Shown in pieces: positions 8,280-16,350 of a DNA stretch of 64,000 nucleotides (the stretch's first letter is position 1; each line of letters opens with the position of its first letter). Position numbers and translations under genes: made by a program. The notes beneath the pieces were generated by a model. The model was not told the DNA's origin. It saw only the letters and a list, made by a program, of their open reading frames with translations, and did no database searches. Source of the stretch: Streptomyces tirandamycinicus (GTDB lineage: Bacteria; Actinomycetota; Actinomycetes; Streptomycetales; Streptomycetaceae); contig NZ_CP029188.1 in the NCBI RefSeq assembly GCF_003097515.1, forward strand, positions 6,926,531 through 6,990,530, written 5' to 3'.

Positions 8280-9164
8280 TCAGCTTCCGTTGACGTTCTC
8301 GGGCTTGCGCTTCCCGGGGCCACCGTCGTCGTCGTCGCCGTCCTGGTCCTGGGTCAGAGGCAGGGAGACGTCGACCACCTGGACCGGGAACGCCTCGCCG
8401 ACCCTCGTGGCCTCACCGGTCAGCAGGTCCACCCGGTAGAAGCCGGTGCTGCCGCCGGCCGTCTGGAGCGAGGCGAAGCCCTGGTTGGTGGCCTTGGCCG
8501 AGGAGTGGATGTCGAATCCGGCGGGGAGGGAGGCGGCCACGCCCAGGTCGCCGGTGGACTCGAAGAGACCGTCGTTCGGCGGGGACACGATCCCGACCTG
8601 GTCGCCGGTGGTGTCGATGACGAACAGGGTGGCGTCCGTGAACGGGTCCATGTCGTTGTTGGTGTAGGCCGCGCCGCTCGCCCCGAGGACCGTGAGCGGG
8701 GTGTCCACCTCCGTGTTCCCGTCCTCGACGTTGTGGCGGAGGTTCTGCCCCGTGTTGCTGACGATCCGCAGCCGGTTGGCGGACGCACTGAAGTCCACGC
8801 CGAAGTGGGTGCCGTCTAGTGCCGTCTCCAGCTGGTGGAGGAGGGTGGCCTGAGCGGTCTCATCGTCGATGGTGTACACGCCGCCCGCGTTGCCGATGCC
8901 GTACAACCGGCCGTCCTGCGGCCGGTAGTCGATGCCGACCAGCATCGTGTCCTGCTGCAGTCCTGTGACGACGCCGATCTCCGTGACGTTCTGCGGACGG
9001 TTGGCGCGGAACTGCACGAGCCTCTGGTCGCTGGTCAGACCCGTAACGGTCAGTCCGTTGCTGCCGCCGTTCTCGTTGCCTCCGTCATCCAGACCGACGG
9101 CGGTTGCCGGCGCGGCCGTGGCGATGGAGGCCGCGAGGGCAAGAGCGATTACTGCTGCACGCAT
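8280..9164 (-). CDS. Secreted DUF4394 domain-containing protein
   Basis: A 294-aa predicted exported protein. MRAAVIALALAASIATAAPATAVG is a typical Sec signal with an AxA site. The mature part matches the DUF4394 family as I remember it: repeated short beta segments such as LVGIDYRPQDGRLYGIG and ANRLRIVSNTGQNLRHN, resembling a propeller-like fold of unknown function. The C-terminus is an acidic run of Asp/Gly followed by GKRKPENVNGS. ATG 9164 is chosen because a signal peptide starts there and GGAG lies 7-10 nt upstream. It stands alone, facing the ROK kinase across a terminator. Confidence 0.85.
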   Translation of the reverse strand: MRAAVIALALAASIATAAPATAVGLDDGGNENGGSNGLTVTGLTSDQRLVQFRANRPQNVTEIGVVTGLQQDTMLVGIDYRPQDGRLYGIGNAGGVYTIDDETAQATLLHQLETALDGTHFGVDFSASANRLRIVSNTGQNLRHNVEDGNTEVDTPLTVLGASGAAYTNNDMDPFTDATLFVIDTTGDQVGIVSPPNDGLFESTGDLGVAASLPAGFDIHSSAKATNQGFASLQTAGGSTGFYRVDLLTGEATRVGEAFPVQVVDVSLPLTQDQDGDDDDGGPGKRKPENVNGS

Positions 9165-9889
9165 GAGATCTCCGAGATCTGTTCGGACGCCCCCATCCGA
9201 TGAGGCGTCAACACGCCGACGATAAGCATGTAAATCACCGTATAGCTCTCTGAATAGACCCATAAGGCGTCGTCTGCTGCTCCGACCGAGGGACGGGTTC
9301 GCCGGCGTGTCGTGGGTGCCGCCCGGCGTGGCGGTCCCGTTGCCGTACGCCCGGACGGGGAAGGTGGCCGTACCCTCGTCGTTCCTCGTGTGGCCCGGCT
9401 CCCGTCCGTACGTCACCCGCCGCCGTCCGGCCCGCGCTGGGGCGTGCGGGACCCGGTCGGGCCGGGGCGTGCGGACCTGATCGTGCCGGGGCGTGCACGG
9501 ACGCGCCCCGCTCGGGCCGGTGGTTCGGTGCGTGCGCCGCGCGTGCGGGGACGTGCCTCGCACCGAAAGGCCGTTACCGGGGGTTTCCCGGGCCGCTGCC
9601 TGCGGCATCACGGACATGGGCACGACACAAGGGGGTGCTCGCATGACCAGGTACCCGGGCGCCACCGCGTACGAGTCGCAGCTCCGGTGGGACGGCCTCC
9701 CGCCGGTTCGAAAGCCACCCCACCCCACGTCCCGTGTCCCCGGGCCGCTGGTGGCGGCGGCGGCCGGTGCCCCCGGCTCGCGGCCCCCGGCCCGGGGACA
9801 TCGCTCCCGGGACCGCCCGCCGCACGGGCGCCCGTGTCCGTCGGCAGTGCAGGTGACGGCGCTCGTGCCGTCGTCCCTTCGGGGAGAGG
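9165..9889. other. Long gene-free region with an AT-rich promoter patch
   Basis: About 725 bp. The first 100 bp (9190-9270) are markedly AT-rich for this genome and probably contain the promoter of the minus-strand DUF4394 gene. At 9167-9181 two AGATCT boxes separated by CCG could form a small hairpin that includes the GGAG of that gene. The rest is GC-rich with no convincing gene; an in-frame ATG near 9644 exists but lacks family resemblance before 9904. Confidence 0.5.
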
Positions 9890-9903
9890 AAGGAGGGACC
9901 CCG

Positions 9904-10833
9904 ATGGCCTGGTGCCCGTTCGCCAGAAAGATGGAGCTCCAACCCGAGAGTGACGGCCAGCCGGCGATCCGGCCTACGCAGGTGATCTTCCACAGCATCG
10001 CCGCCCCGTGGAGCGTGGACCGGCTCTTCGAGTACTGGAAGTCCACCTCACTCGAAAGCCACTTCGGCCTCGACTACGCCGGCGACCTGGGCCAGTTCAT
10101 CGGCACCGAGACCCGCGCCGACGCCAACGCGGGGGCCAACCGGCGCCCGGACGGCACGGGCGCCGTCTCGATCGAGACGGCGTCGAACACCAAGGCGTCG
10201 GACCCCTGGACCGACAAGCAGGTCGAGAAGCTGATCGCCCTCGGCAGCTGGCTGCACCACCGGCACGGCATTCCGCTGCGGGTCTGCCGTTCCGCCTCCG
10301 ACCCCGGCTACGGCTACCACCGTCTGTACGCCGACTGGTCGGTGTCCGGCACCGCCTGCCCGGGCGACGCCCGGGTGAGCCAGTTCAGGAACGTCGTCTT
10401 CCCCGGAATCGTCGACCGCGCGACCGGACAGAGCCCACCCCTGGAGGACCCCGACATGCCGTCCATGCTGAACGAGTCCAACGCCGTGGACGTCTCGCTC
10501 CGTTCCGGCGTCTGGACGGGCCTGGCCTTCACGGACGCAGTGGTGCACTCGGGGCCGCGGCGCCACTCGACCCTGGTCCACCTGCTGTTCAGCGACAGCA
10601 CCCACAAGGAGGCGCGCATCGAGGGCCGGTTCTATCTGACGGACACCGCCGGAGGGAACCCGTCCGCGTACCTCACGGTCACCGCGAAGGGGCCCGGCGG
10701 CCATCAGTTCCAGTGCAGCGCCGACGTGCCCACGGGCCGTCATCTCCGGTTCGAGGTCCGGGCCACCACACCGGACGGGTCGTCGGTGCGGCTGCTCCAC
10801 CGCGTGGTGTCGGGGCCGTACTGGGCCCTGTGA
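9904..10833 (+). CDS. Amidase_2/PGRP-like protein (putative peptidoglycan or peptidase-like amidase)
   Basis: A 309-aa protein with an N-acetylmuramoyl-L-alanine-amidase-like fold. VIFHSIAAPWS starts the domain. GQFIGTETRADANAGANRR followed by GAVSIETASN resembles the segment around a zinc His in the family, although the family His residues are only partly obvious here. HHRHGIPLRVC and GYGYHRLY follow. The C-terminal ~120 residues form a beta-rich domain with no assignment. No signal peptide is visible at the chosen ATG, which is supported by a very strong AAGGAGGG at 9890-9897. Extracytoplasmic action would therefore need another export route. Its 3' end overlaps a minus-strand small gene. 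Confidence 0.7.
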   Translation: MAWCPFARKMELQPESDGQPAIRPTQVIFHSIAAPWSVDRLFEYWKSTSLESHFGLDYAGDLGQFIGTETRADANAGANRRPDGTGAVSIETASNTKASDPWTDKQVEKLIALGSWLHHRHGIPLRVCRSASDPGYGYHRLYADWSVSGTACPGDARVSQFRNVVFPGIVDRATGQSPPLEDPDMPSMLNESNAVDVSLRSGVWTGLAFTDAVVHSGPRRHSTLVHLLFSDSTHKEARIEGRFYLTDTAGGNPSAYLTVTAKGPGGHQFQCSADVPTGRHLRFEVRATTPDGSSVRLLHRVVSGPYWAL

Positions 10834-11021
10834 CCCGGGGCTGACCGCCCGGCGGGACCGGGGCCCTGCCGGGGGATCACGACGAGGAACGCGTCGGAGT
10901 CCAGGTCCATCACGACCTCCGCCGGGACGCCCTCGTCCCGGCGTGCCCGCGCGAACTCCTCGGCCGGCCAGCTTCCTCGTGGGCCACCGGCGGGAAATCT
11001 CTCCAGCACCGTTCGGCGCAC
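10740..11021 (-). CDS. Small hypothetical protein overlapping the preceding gene tail-to-tail
   Basis: A 93-aa reading frame that I consider real. GTG 11021 is preceded by AAGGGGG about 6 nt away. The first ~50 residues (RRTVLERFPAGG...SWPAEEFARARR, then VVMDLDSDAFLVVIP) resemble a small conserved streptomycete protein and show a compact alternating-hydrophobic beta pattern. The C-terminal ~40 residues are low complexity and lie antisense to the last 94 bp of the amidase-like gene. Function unknown. The tail may be an extension by stop loss, since the recognisable part ends near codon 52. Confidence 0.55.
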   Translation of the reverse strand: MRRTVLERFPAGGPRGSWPAEEFARARRDEGVPAEVVMDLDSDAFLVVIPRQGPGPAGRSAPGHRAQYGPDTTRWSSRTDDPSGVVARTSNRR

Positions 11022-11174
11022 CTCGCACCCCCTTGCTCGTTCCTGATCCCCAACGAACCTCCGTGCGGATGTGTTACGGCCCGGTCGCACGACGGGCCGT
11101 GACACATCCGGAGTGACGTTTCCGTGGCAGGGTGTTGCGGGCAGTCCACAGGGGGCTACGGAGGAGGGGGAACC

Positions 11175-12209
11175 GTGATCGTCTGGATCAACGGTGCGTT
11201 CAGCGCGGGCAAGACGACCACTGCTCGCGAGCTGATCGATCTGATCCCGAACAGCACGTTGTACGACCCCGAAGTGATCGGCGGTGCGATGCGGGCCCTG
11301 CTGCCGCAGAAGCGGCTGGCCGAAGTGACGGACCACCAGGACCTGCCGATCTGGCGCCGGCTGGTCGTGGACACCGCGGCCGCGCTGCTCGCCGAGGTCG
11401 GCGGGGTGCTGGTGGTCCCGATGACCCTGCTGAGGCAGGAGTACCGCGACGAGATCTTCGGTGGTCTCGCCGCGCGCCGGATCCCGGTGCGGCATGTGCT
11501 CCTCCGCACGGACGAAACGATCCTGCGGGCGCGGATCGCCACCCGCGAGGACCCGGGCGTCCCCGGCGGGCTCCCGGGGGAGGCCGACGCCCGCGACCAC
11601 GTGGAGCGCTACCGCACCGCCCTCGGCTGGCTGGCCGCCGACGCCCACGTCGTCGACAACTCCCGCCTCACACCGAGGGAGACCGCTCGGACGGTGGCCG
11701 AGGCCGTCCGCTCCGGCGCCGCCGCGGTCAGCGACATCGTGCAGACGGCGGAACCGACGGCCGAGACCCTCGCGGCCGGTGTTCTGCTCTTCGACGAACA
11801 GGACCGGGTGCTGCTCGTCGACCCCACCTACAAACCCGGCTGGGAGTTCCCCGGCGGTGTCGTGGAGTCCGGCGAGGCCCCGGCGCGCGCGGGGATCCGG
11901 GAGGTCGCCGAGGAGATAGGGATCGAGCTCGACGCCGTACCGCGGCTGCTCGTCGTCGACTGGGAGCCGCCCCGGCCACCCGGCTACGGAGGGCTCCGGC
12001 TGCTCTTCGACGGAGGACGGCTCACCTGCGACGACGCCGCCGCGCGGGTGAGCCTGCCCGGGGCCGAACTGCGGGGCTGGCGCTTCGCGTCGGAGGAGGA
12101 GGCCGCCGGGATGCTGCCCCCGGTCCGGTACGAGCGGCTCCGCTGGGCCCTGCGCGCACGGGAGCGGGGGACCGTGCTCAATCTGGAGGCGGGCGTGCCC
12201 GTCGGCTGA
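11175..12209 (+). CDS. P-loop kinase-like ATPase fused to NUDIX hydrolase
   Basis: A 344-aa fusion. Residues 1-185 are a small P-loop NTP-binding domain with Walker A NGAFSAGKTTTARE at the very N-terminus, like chloramphenicol-phosphotransferase or adenylylsulfate-kinase-like AAA_33 proteins. Residues ~205-344 are a NUDIX domain with the complete box GGVVESGEAPARAGIREVAEEIGI. GTG 11175 is preceded by GAGGAGGGGG (11161-11170) and starts just before the Walker A. The pairing suggests phosphorylation plus hydrolysis of a nucleotide or activated small molecule, but the substrate is unknown. It ends facing the M20 peptidase gene. Confidence 0.88.
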   Translation: MIVWINGAFSAGKTTTARELIDLIPNSTLYDPEVIGGAMRALLPQKRLAEVTDHQDLPIWRRLVVDTAAALLAEVGGVLVVPMTLLRQEYRDEIFGGLAARRIPVRHVLLRTDETILRARIATREDPGVPGGLPGEADARDHVERYRTALGWLAADAHVVDNSRLTPRETARTVAEAVRSGAAAVSDIVQTAEPTAETLAAGVLLFDEQDRVLLVDPTYKPGWEFPGGVVESGEAPARAGIREVAEEIGIELDAVPRLLVVDWEPPRPPGYGGLRLLFDGGRLTCDDAAARVSLPGAELRGWRFASEEEAAGMLPPVRYERLRWALRARERGTVLNLEAGVPVG

Positions 12210-12563
12210 AACCCGTGCCGGGCCCACAGTCGCCGCCCGCACCCCGGCGCACTCCGCACGCACCCCGGCCGCACTGCGGACGCACCCCGGCCGTGCGCCG
12301 TGCGCCGGGTCCAGGATCCACGTGCCGGCCGCCCCGTGCCCCTGCGGTCCCGTGCCGGCGGCCCACGGGGCGGCGCATCGGTCGGCTCATCGGTCGGCTC
12401 ATGGAGCCGCAGTGGATGAGGCGCCGTATCGGCTCATGGCGCCGCACCGGATGGGCGCCGTATCGGCTCACGGAGCCGCACCGGAGGACGCGCCGCGTCG
12501 GCTCATGGCGAAGCGTCGGCCGCGGCGGCGCCCAGCACGGCCGCCGCCTCGGCGTGCCTCGCA
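12210..12563. repeat. Gene-free region with nested direct repeats
   Basis: No gene. 12240-12300 carries repeated GCACCCCGGC-like units. 12379-12402 is a perfect two-copy repeat of CGGTCGGCTCAT. From about 12420 to 12510 a ~33-bp unit containing GCGCCGTATCGGCTCA(T/C)GG recurs about three times. The units contain complementary GGCGC/GCGCC ends and could form small hairpins. Confidence 0.7.
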
Positions 12564-12597
12564 GGGAGGGCGGACCCCGGCCGGGGCCGGCCTCCCG
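12564..12597. terminator. Probable terminator at convergent gene ends
   Basis: GGGAGG (12565-12570) pairs with CCTCCC (12591-12596), enclosing the 12-bp palindrome CCCCGGCCGGGG. It lies directly beyond the stop of the minus-strand dipeptidase. Confidence 0.5.
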
Positions 12598-13962
12598 TCA
12601 AGCCCGGCGGGAGCGTGCGTAGTTGACCAGGAAGTGCGCCTCGGCCACGGACAGCCGCTCCAGCTCCTCCGGCGAGACGCTCTCGTTGACGGCGTGGATC
12701 CGGGCGTCCGGCTCGCTCAGCCCGATCAGCAGGATCTCCGCCGACGGGTACAGCTCGGAGAGCGTGTTGCACAGCGGGATCGAACCGCCCATGCCGGCGG
12801 TCTGCATCTCCTGGCCCGGGTAGGCGATCCGCATGGCGTCCGCCATCGCCGTGTACGCCGGGCTGCCCGCATCGGCGAGGAACGGCTGGCCCTGGCCGAC
12901 CTGCTCGACGCTCACCCGCGCGTTCCACGGTGTGTGCTTCTCGATGTGCGCGAAGAGCAGCTTCGTCGCCTCGGCGGCGTCCTGGCCGGGCGGTACCCGC
13001 AGGCTGATCTGCGCACGGGCGCTCGCCGGCACGGACGGGGCGGCGCCCGCGACGGGGGAGCAGTCGATGCCGACGACCGTGACGGCGGGGCGCGCCCAGA
13101 TCCGGTCGGCGACGGTGCCGCGGCCGATCAGGTCCACCCCGTCGAGGACCCTGGCGTCCGTGCGGAAGTCCGCCTCCGGGTACTGGATCCCCTCCCAGAC
13201 GGCGTCGGCGTCCAGCCCCTCGACCACCGTCGAACCGTCCTCGGCGCGCAGCGAGTCCAGGACGCGGATCAGCGCCGCCAGGGCGTCGGGGGCGGCGCCG
13301 CCGAACTGGCCCGAGTGCAGATTGCCCTCCAGGGTGTCGACGGTGACCCGAACCGTCGTCATACCGCGCAGCGTCGCGGTGACGGTGGGCACACCCACCC
13401 GGAAGTTGCCGGCGTCACCGATGACGATCGCGTCGGCGGCGAGCAGGTCGGGGTGGGCCTCGGCGTACCGCTCGAGGCCGCCGGTGCCCTGCTCCTCCGA
13501 GCCCTCGACGATCACCTTGACCGAGACGGGCACTCCGCCGTTCGCCCTGAGGGCGCGCAGTGCGAGCAGATGCATGATGAAGCCGCCCTTGCAGTCCGCG
13601 GCGCCGCGGCCGTACCAGCGGCCGTCGCGCTCCGTGAGCTCGAACGGGGGCGACAGCCACGCCGACTCGTCGAGCTTCGGCTGCACGTCGTAGTGGGCGT
13701 ACAGCAGCACGGTGGGAGCGCCCTCGGGGCCGGGAAGGAAGCCGTACACCGACTGCGACCCGTCGGGGGTGTCCAGCAGCGCCACGTCCCGGAAACCCTC
13801 CGAGCGCAGTGTGTCCGCGACCCAGCCGGCGGCGGCCTCGCACTCGCTCCTGGGCGCCACCGCCGGATCCGCCACCGACTCGAACGCCACCAGTTCCGCG
13901 AGCTCCGCCTTCGCGCGCGGCATCAGGGATGCGACGGTCTCGGCGATCGGATTCGCGGTCAT
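12598..13962 (-). CDS. M20-family dipeptidase
   Basis: A 454-aa cytoplasmic metallopeptidase of the M20 (PepV/carnosinase/CNDP-like) family that cleaves dipeptides. Metal and catalytic motifs are clear: YAHYDVQP with the first His/Asp pair, GRGAADCKGG with the bridging Asp, EGSEEQGTGG with the catalytic and metal Glu, and VIGDAGN. The dimerisation domain follows (NLHSGQFGG). ATG 13962 is supported by AAGGAG about 9 nt upstream. It is divergent from the geranylgeranyl-reductase-type flavoprotein, with 139 bp between starts. Length is normal for the family. Confidence 0.93.
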   Translation of the reverse strand: MTANPIAETVASLMPRAKAELAELVAFESVADPAVAPRSECEAAAGWVADTLRSEGFRDVALLDTPDGSQSVYGFLPGPEGAPTVLLYAHYDVQPKLDESAWLSPPFELTERDGRWYGRGAADCKGGFIMHLLALRALRANGGVPVSVKVIVEGSEEQGTGGLERYAEAHPDLLAADAIVIGDAGNFRVGVPTVTATLRGMTTVRVTVDTLEGNLHSGQFGGAAPDALAALIRVLDSLRAEDGSTVVEGLDADAVWEGIQYPEADFRTDARVLDGVDLIGRGTVADRIWARPAVTVVGIDCSPVAGAAPSVPASARAQISLRVPPGQDAAEATKLLFAHIEKHTPWNARVSVEQVGQGQPFLADAGSPAYTAMADAMRIAYPGQEMQTAGMGGSIPLCNTLSELYPSAEILLIGLSEPDARIHAVNESVSPEELERLSVAEAHFLVNYARSRRA

Positions 13963-14101
13963 GGGCACGCTCCTTGTGGGTGCGACGTTGTGTGTAGTGC
14001 GAAGGTACGGCGATCCTCCCACAGCGGGACGGGCGGAGGCAGCGCCGTAGGATGCCGTGGAGACCTTGGGCCGAGCGTCGGATCGGGAGCAGAAGCACAT
14101 C

Positions 14102-15409
14102 GTGAGCAGCGAGAACGCAGATGCCGCCAGCGGGCGGGACGAGCCGGTGTGGGACGTCGTCGTGGTCGGCGCGGGGCCCGCGGGAGCGTCGGCGGCCTAC
14201 GCGGCCGCGGTGACGGGCCGGCGGGTGCTCCTCCTGGAGAAGGCCGAACTGCCTCGTTACAAGACCTGCGGCGGCGGGATCATCGGCCCGTCGCGGGACG
14301 CGCTGCCGCCCGGTTTCGAACTGCCCCTGAAGGACCGGGTGCACGCGGTCACGTTCTCGATGAACGGACGGCTGGCCCGGACGCGGCGCTCCCGGCGGAT
14401 GCTGTTCGGGCTCGTCAACCGCCCGGAGTTCGACGCCGCGCTGGTGGAGCACGCCGAGAAGGCCGGCGCCGTCCTGCGCACCGGGGTCACCGTCGTCCGG
14501 GTCGAGCAGCACGGGCCTGCCGTGCCCGACCGCCGCACCGTGGCGGTCGTACTCGCCGGCGGGGAGACCGTCCTCGCCCGCGCGGTGGTCGGGGCGGACG
14601 GCAGCGCAAGCCGCATAGGGGCGCACGTCGGCGTGAAGATGGACCAGGTGGATCTGGGCCTGGAGGCCGAGATCCCGGTGCCCGCGACGGTCGCGGAGGA
14701 CTGGGCGGGCCGGGTGCTCATCGACTGGGGCCCCATGCCGGGGAGTTACGGCTGGGTCTTCCCCAAGGGCGACGTGCTCACCGTCGGGGTGATCTCGGCC
14801 CGCGGAGAGGGCGCCGCGACCAAGCGCTATCTCGAGGACTTCATCGCCCGGCTGGGACTGGCCGGGTTCGAGCCGGCCGTCTCCTCCGGGCACCTGACCC
14901 GCTGCCGCAGCGACGACTCCCCGCTGTCCCGCGGGCGGGTGCTGGTCTGCGGTGACGCGGCGGGGATGCTGGAGCCGTGGACCCGGGAGGGCATCTCCTT
15001 CGCACTGCGCTCGGGCCGGCTGGCCGGGGAGTGGGCGGTACGGGTCGCCGAGGCCGGCGACGCCGTCGACGCGCGGCGCCAGGCGCTGAACTACGCCTTC
15101 GCCGTCAAGGCGGGGCTCGGCGTGGAGATGGGTGTCGGCAGGCGGATGCTCTCGGTGTTCGCGCGGCGCCCCGGGATCCTGCACGCCGTGATCACGGGTT
15201 TCCGTCCGGCCTGGACGGCGTTCTCGGACATCACGCGCGGGGCCACGACCCTGGCCGGCATCGTGCGCTCGCACGGGATGGCGCGGCGCGCCCTGGAGGC
15301 CATGGACCGCTCCCGTCCCGCGCCCACGGCGCAGGACGGCGCTGTGGACGGTGCCGCGGACGCCGCCGACGGACGGGACGGGACGGCCGGATCGCGGGCC
15401 GCCTCCTGA
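14102..15409 (+). CDS. Geranylgeranyl reductase family FAD-dependent oxidoreductase
   Basis: A 435-aa flavoprotein. The N-terminus has the Rossmann motif VVVVGAGPAGASAAY and the CGGGI segment of the ChlP/digeranylgeranylglycerophospholipid reductase family; a second FAD motif is VLVCGDAAGMLEPWTREGISFAL. Such enzymes reduce isoprenoid double bonds, for instance in menaquinone side chains or carotenoids. I choose GTG 14102 with GGGAG at 14085-14089. A -10-like TAGGAT at 14048-14053 would put the transcript start beyond the earlier GTG at 14057. No isoprenoid genes are nearby, so the substrate is open. Confidence 0.88.
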   Translation: MSSENADAASGRDEPVWDVVVVGAGPAGASAAYAAAVTGRRVLLLEKAELPRYKTCGGGIIGPSRDALPPGFELPLKDRVHAVTFSMNGRLARTRRSRRMLFGLVNRPEFDAALVEHAEKAGAVLRTGVTVVRVEQHGPAVPDRRTVAVVLAGGETVLARAVVGADGSASRIGAHVGVKMDQVDLGLEAEIPVPATVAEDWAGRVLIDWGPMPGSYGWVFPKGDVLTVGVISARGEGAATKRYLEDFIARLGLAGFEPAVSSGHLTRCRSDDSPLSRGRVLVCGDAAGMLEPWTREGISFALRSGRLAGEWAVRVAEAGDAVDARRQALNYAFAVKAGLGVEMGVGRRMLSVFARRPGILHAVITGFRPAWTAFSDITRGATTLAGIVRSHGMARRALEAMDRSRPAPTAQDGAVDGAADAADGRDGTAGSRAAS

Positions 15410-15583
15410 CCGCTGCCCGCGGGTGACGATCCGGAGGTCCGGGTGCGGTCCCCGCGAGCCCGGCGCCGCCGGGGCACCGGGTCGTGGGTGGCCGGGTTCT
15501 GGGTGGCCGGGTCCCGGTGCGTGCAGGAGTCCGTGGGCGTGCCGGGGTCTTCGGGTGTGGCGCAGTCCTCGGGTGTGGCGGAG
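15410..15583. other. Intergenic stretch without gene
   Basis: GC-rich spacer between convergent genes. It contains short repeats of GGTGTGGC and GGGTGGCCGGG but no recognisable gene. It merges into the repeat array on its right. Confidence 0.5.
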
Positions 15584-15754
15584 TCACTTCCGTGGCGGCG
15601 GCACCGGGATACCGGAGTCACCCGAATACGGGGGTGACCCGGGTGGCGGGATCACTTCCGTACGGATCACTTCCGTACGGATCAATTCCGTGCCGGACGG
15701 TCTGCGTGCGGGCTCACTTCCGCACCCGACGGCGTCCGTACCGGCTCAATTCCG
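15584..15754 (-). repeat. Six-copy degenerate repeat that begins inside the last codons of the DUF385 gene
   Basis: Read on the minus strand, CGGAA(T/G)TGA recurs at 15754-15746 (containing the gene's stop codon), 15722-15714, 15690-15682, 15675-15667, 15660-15652 and 15592-15584. The three central copies form a 15-bp tandem repeat (ACGGAAGTGATCCGT type). The downstream copies look like duplicates of the 3' end of the gene. Confidence 0.85.
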
Positions 15755-16201
15755 AGTGGTGATCAGGAACACCGGATGGTCCGGGGCGGCCGCCAGGATC
15801 TCCGCGTCGGAGGACTTGGCGGTCACGCCGTTGAAGTACTGCGCGACCTCCCAGCCCCAGCGCTTCAGGTAGGCCCGCAGGACCGGGAGCTTCTCGGCGT
15901 CGTCCGTGACCTCGACGGCCGTGAAGCGGCGCACCCTGCGGCCCACGCGGAGTTCCCCGCCGCCCGCCGCGCGCATGTTGCGGACCCACTGCGAGTGGCC
16001 GCGTGCCGAGACCAGGTACTGCGCGCCGCCGTGGCTGTGCGGATTGACCGGGATGCGCTGCATCCGGCCGCTCTTTCGGCCCCGCACGGACAGTTCGGCT
16101 GACCCGAGGAGGCTGATGCCGTGGCGCGCCAGCCGGCCGACGAGGTTGTTGAAGCGCTGTGCGACAGGTCCGGCCTTGATGTAGTGCGGCGACGGCGACA
16201 T
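15746..16201 (-). CDS. Nitroreductase/deazaflavin-dependent oxidoreductase family protein (DUF385)
   Basis: A 151-aa protein of the F420-binding split-barrel (Ddn-like, DUF385) family. RRxxGRKSGRMQRIPVNPHSH-type residues and YLVSARGHSQWVRNMRAAGG fit the family pattern of a small cytoplasmic reductase. ATG 16201 has GGAGG about 7 nt upstream. It is divergent from a TetR regulator, with three or four copies of an 11-bp palindrome between them, so it is very likely the regulator's target. Its stop codon is part of a six-copy repeat that continues downstream. Confidence 0.85.
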   Translation of the reverse strand: MSPSPHYIKAGPVAQRFNNLVGRLARHGISLLGSAELSVRGRKSGRMQRIPVNPHSHGGAQYLVSARGHSQWVRNMRAAGGGELRVGRRVRRFTAVEVTDDAEKLPVLRAYLKRWGWEVAQYFNGVTAKSSDAEILAAAPDHPVFLITTRN

Positions 16202-16244
16202 GGCGACCTCCAACGGCGGAACCCGGACGGGACGAATCCGGGGC

Positions 16245-16347
16245 GAGCAGTGCTCTCTCTTGTGAGCAGTGTGCACCCAGGCCGACCGCCGAGGCAAGAG
16301 CAATGCTCTCGTCGTGGGCTGGTGCTTCAGAACGTGGAACACTGCTC
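16245..16347. promoter_or_regulatory. Cluster of TetR-type operators
   Basis: The palindrome GAGCANTGCTC occurs perfectly at 16245-16255 and 16298-16308 (the second extends to 13 bp) and with one mismatch at 16337-16347. A degraded copy starts at 16264. They lie between the divergent DUF385 and TetR genes, the last copy just before the TetR start. Confidence 0.75.
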
Positions 16348-16350
16348 CGC

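Noticed and set aside
9493..9903. N-terminal extension of the amidase-like protein
   Set aside because: Low-complexity sequence without homology; a very strong SD precedes ATG 9904.
8280..10046. Long N-terminal extension of the DUF4394 protein
   Set aside because: The upstream 290 codons are Arg/Pro-rich noise; a perfect signal peptide and SD start the protein at 9164.
12322..14955. 877-codon plus-strand frame across the dipeptidase
   Set aside because: Antisense to M20 motifs and crosses into the divergent flavoprotein gene.
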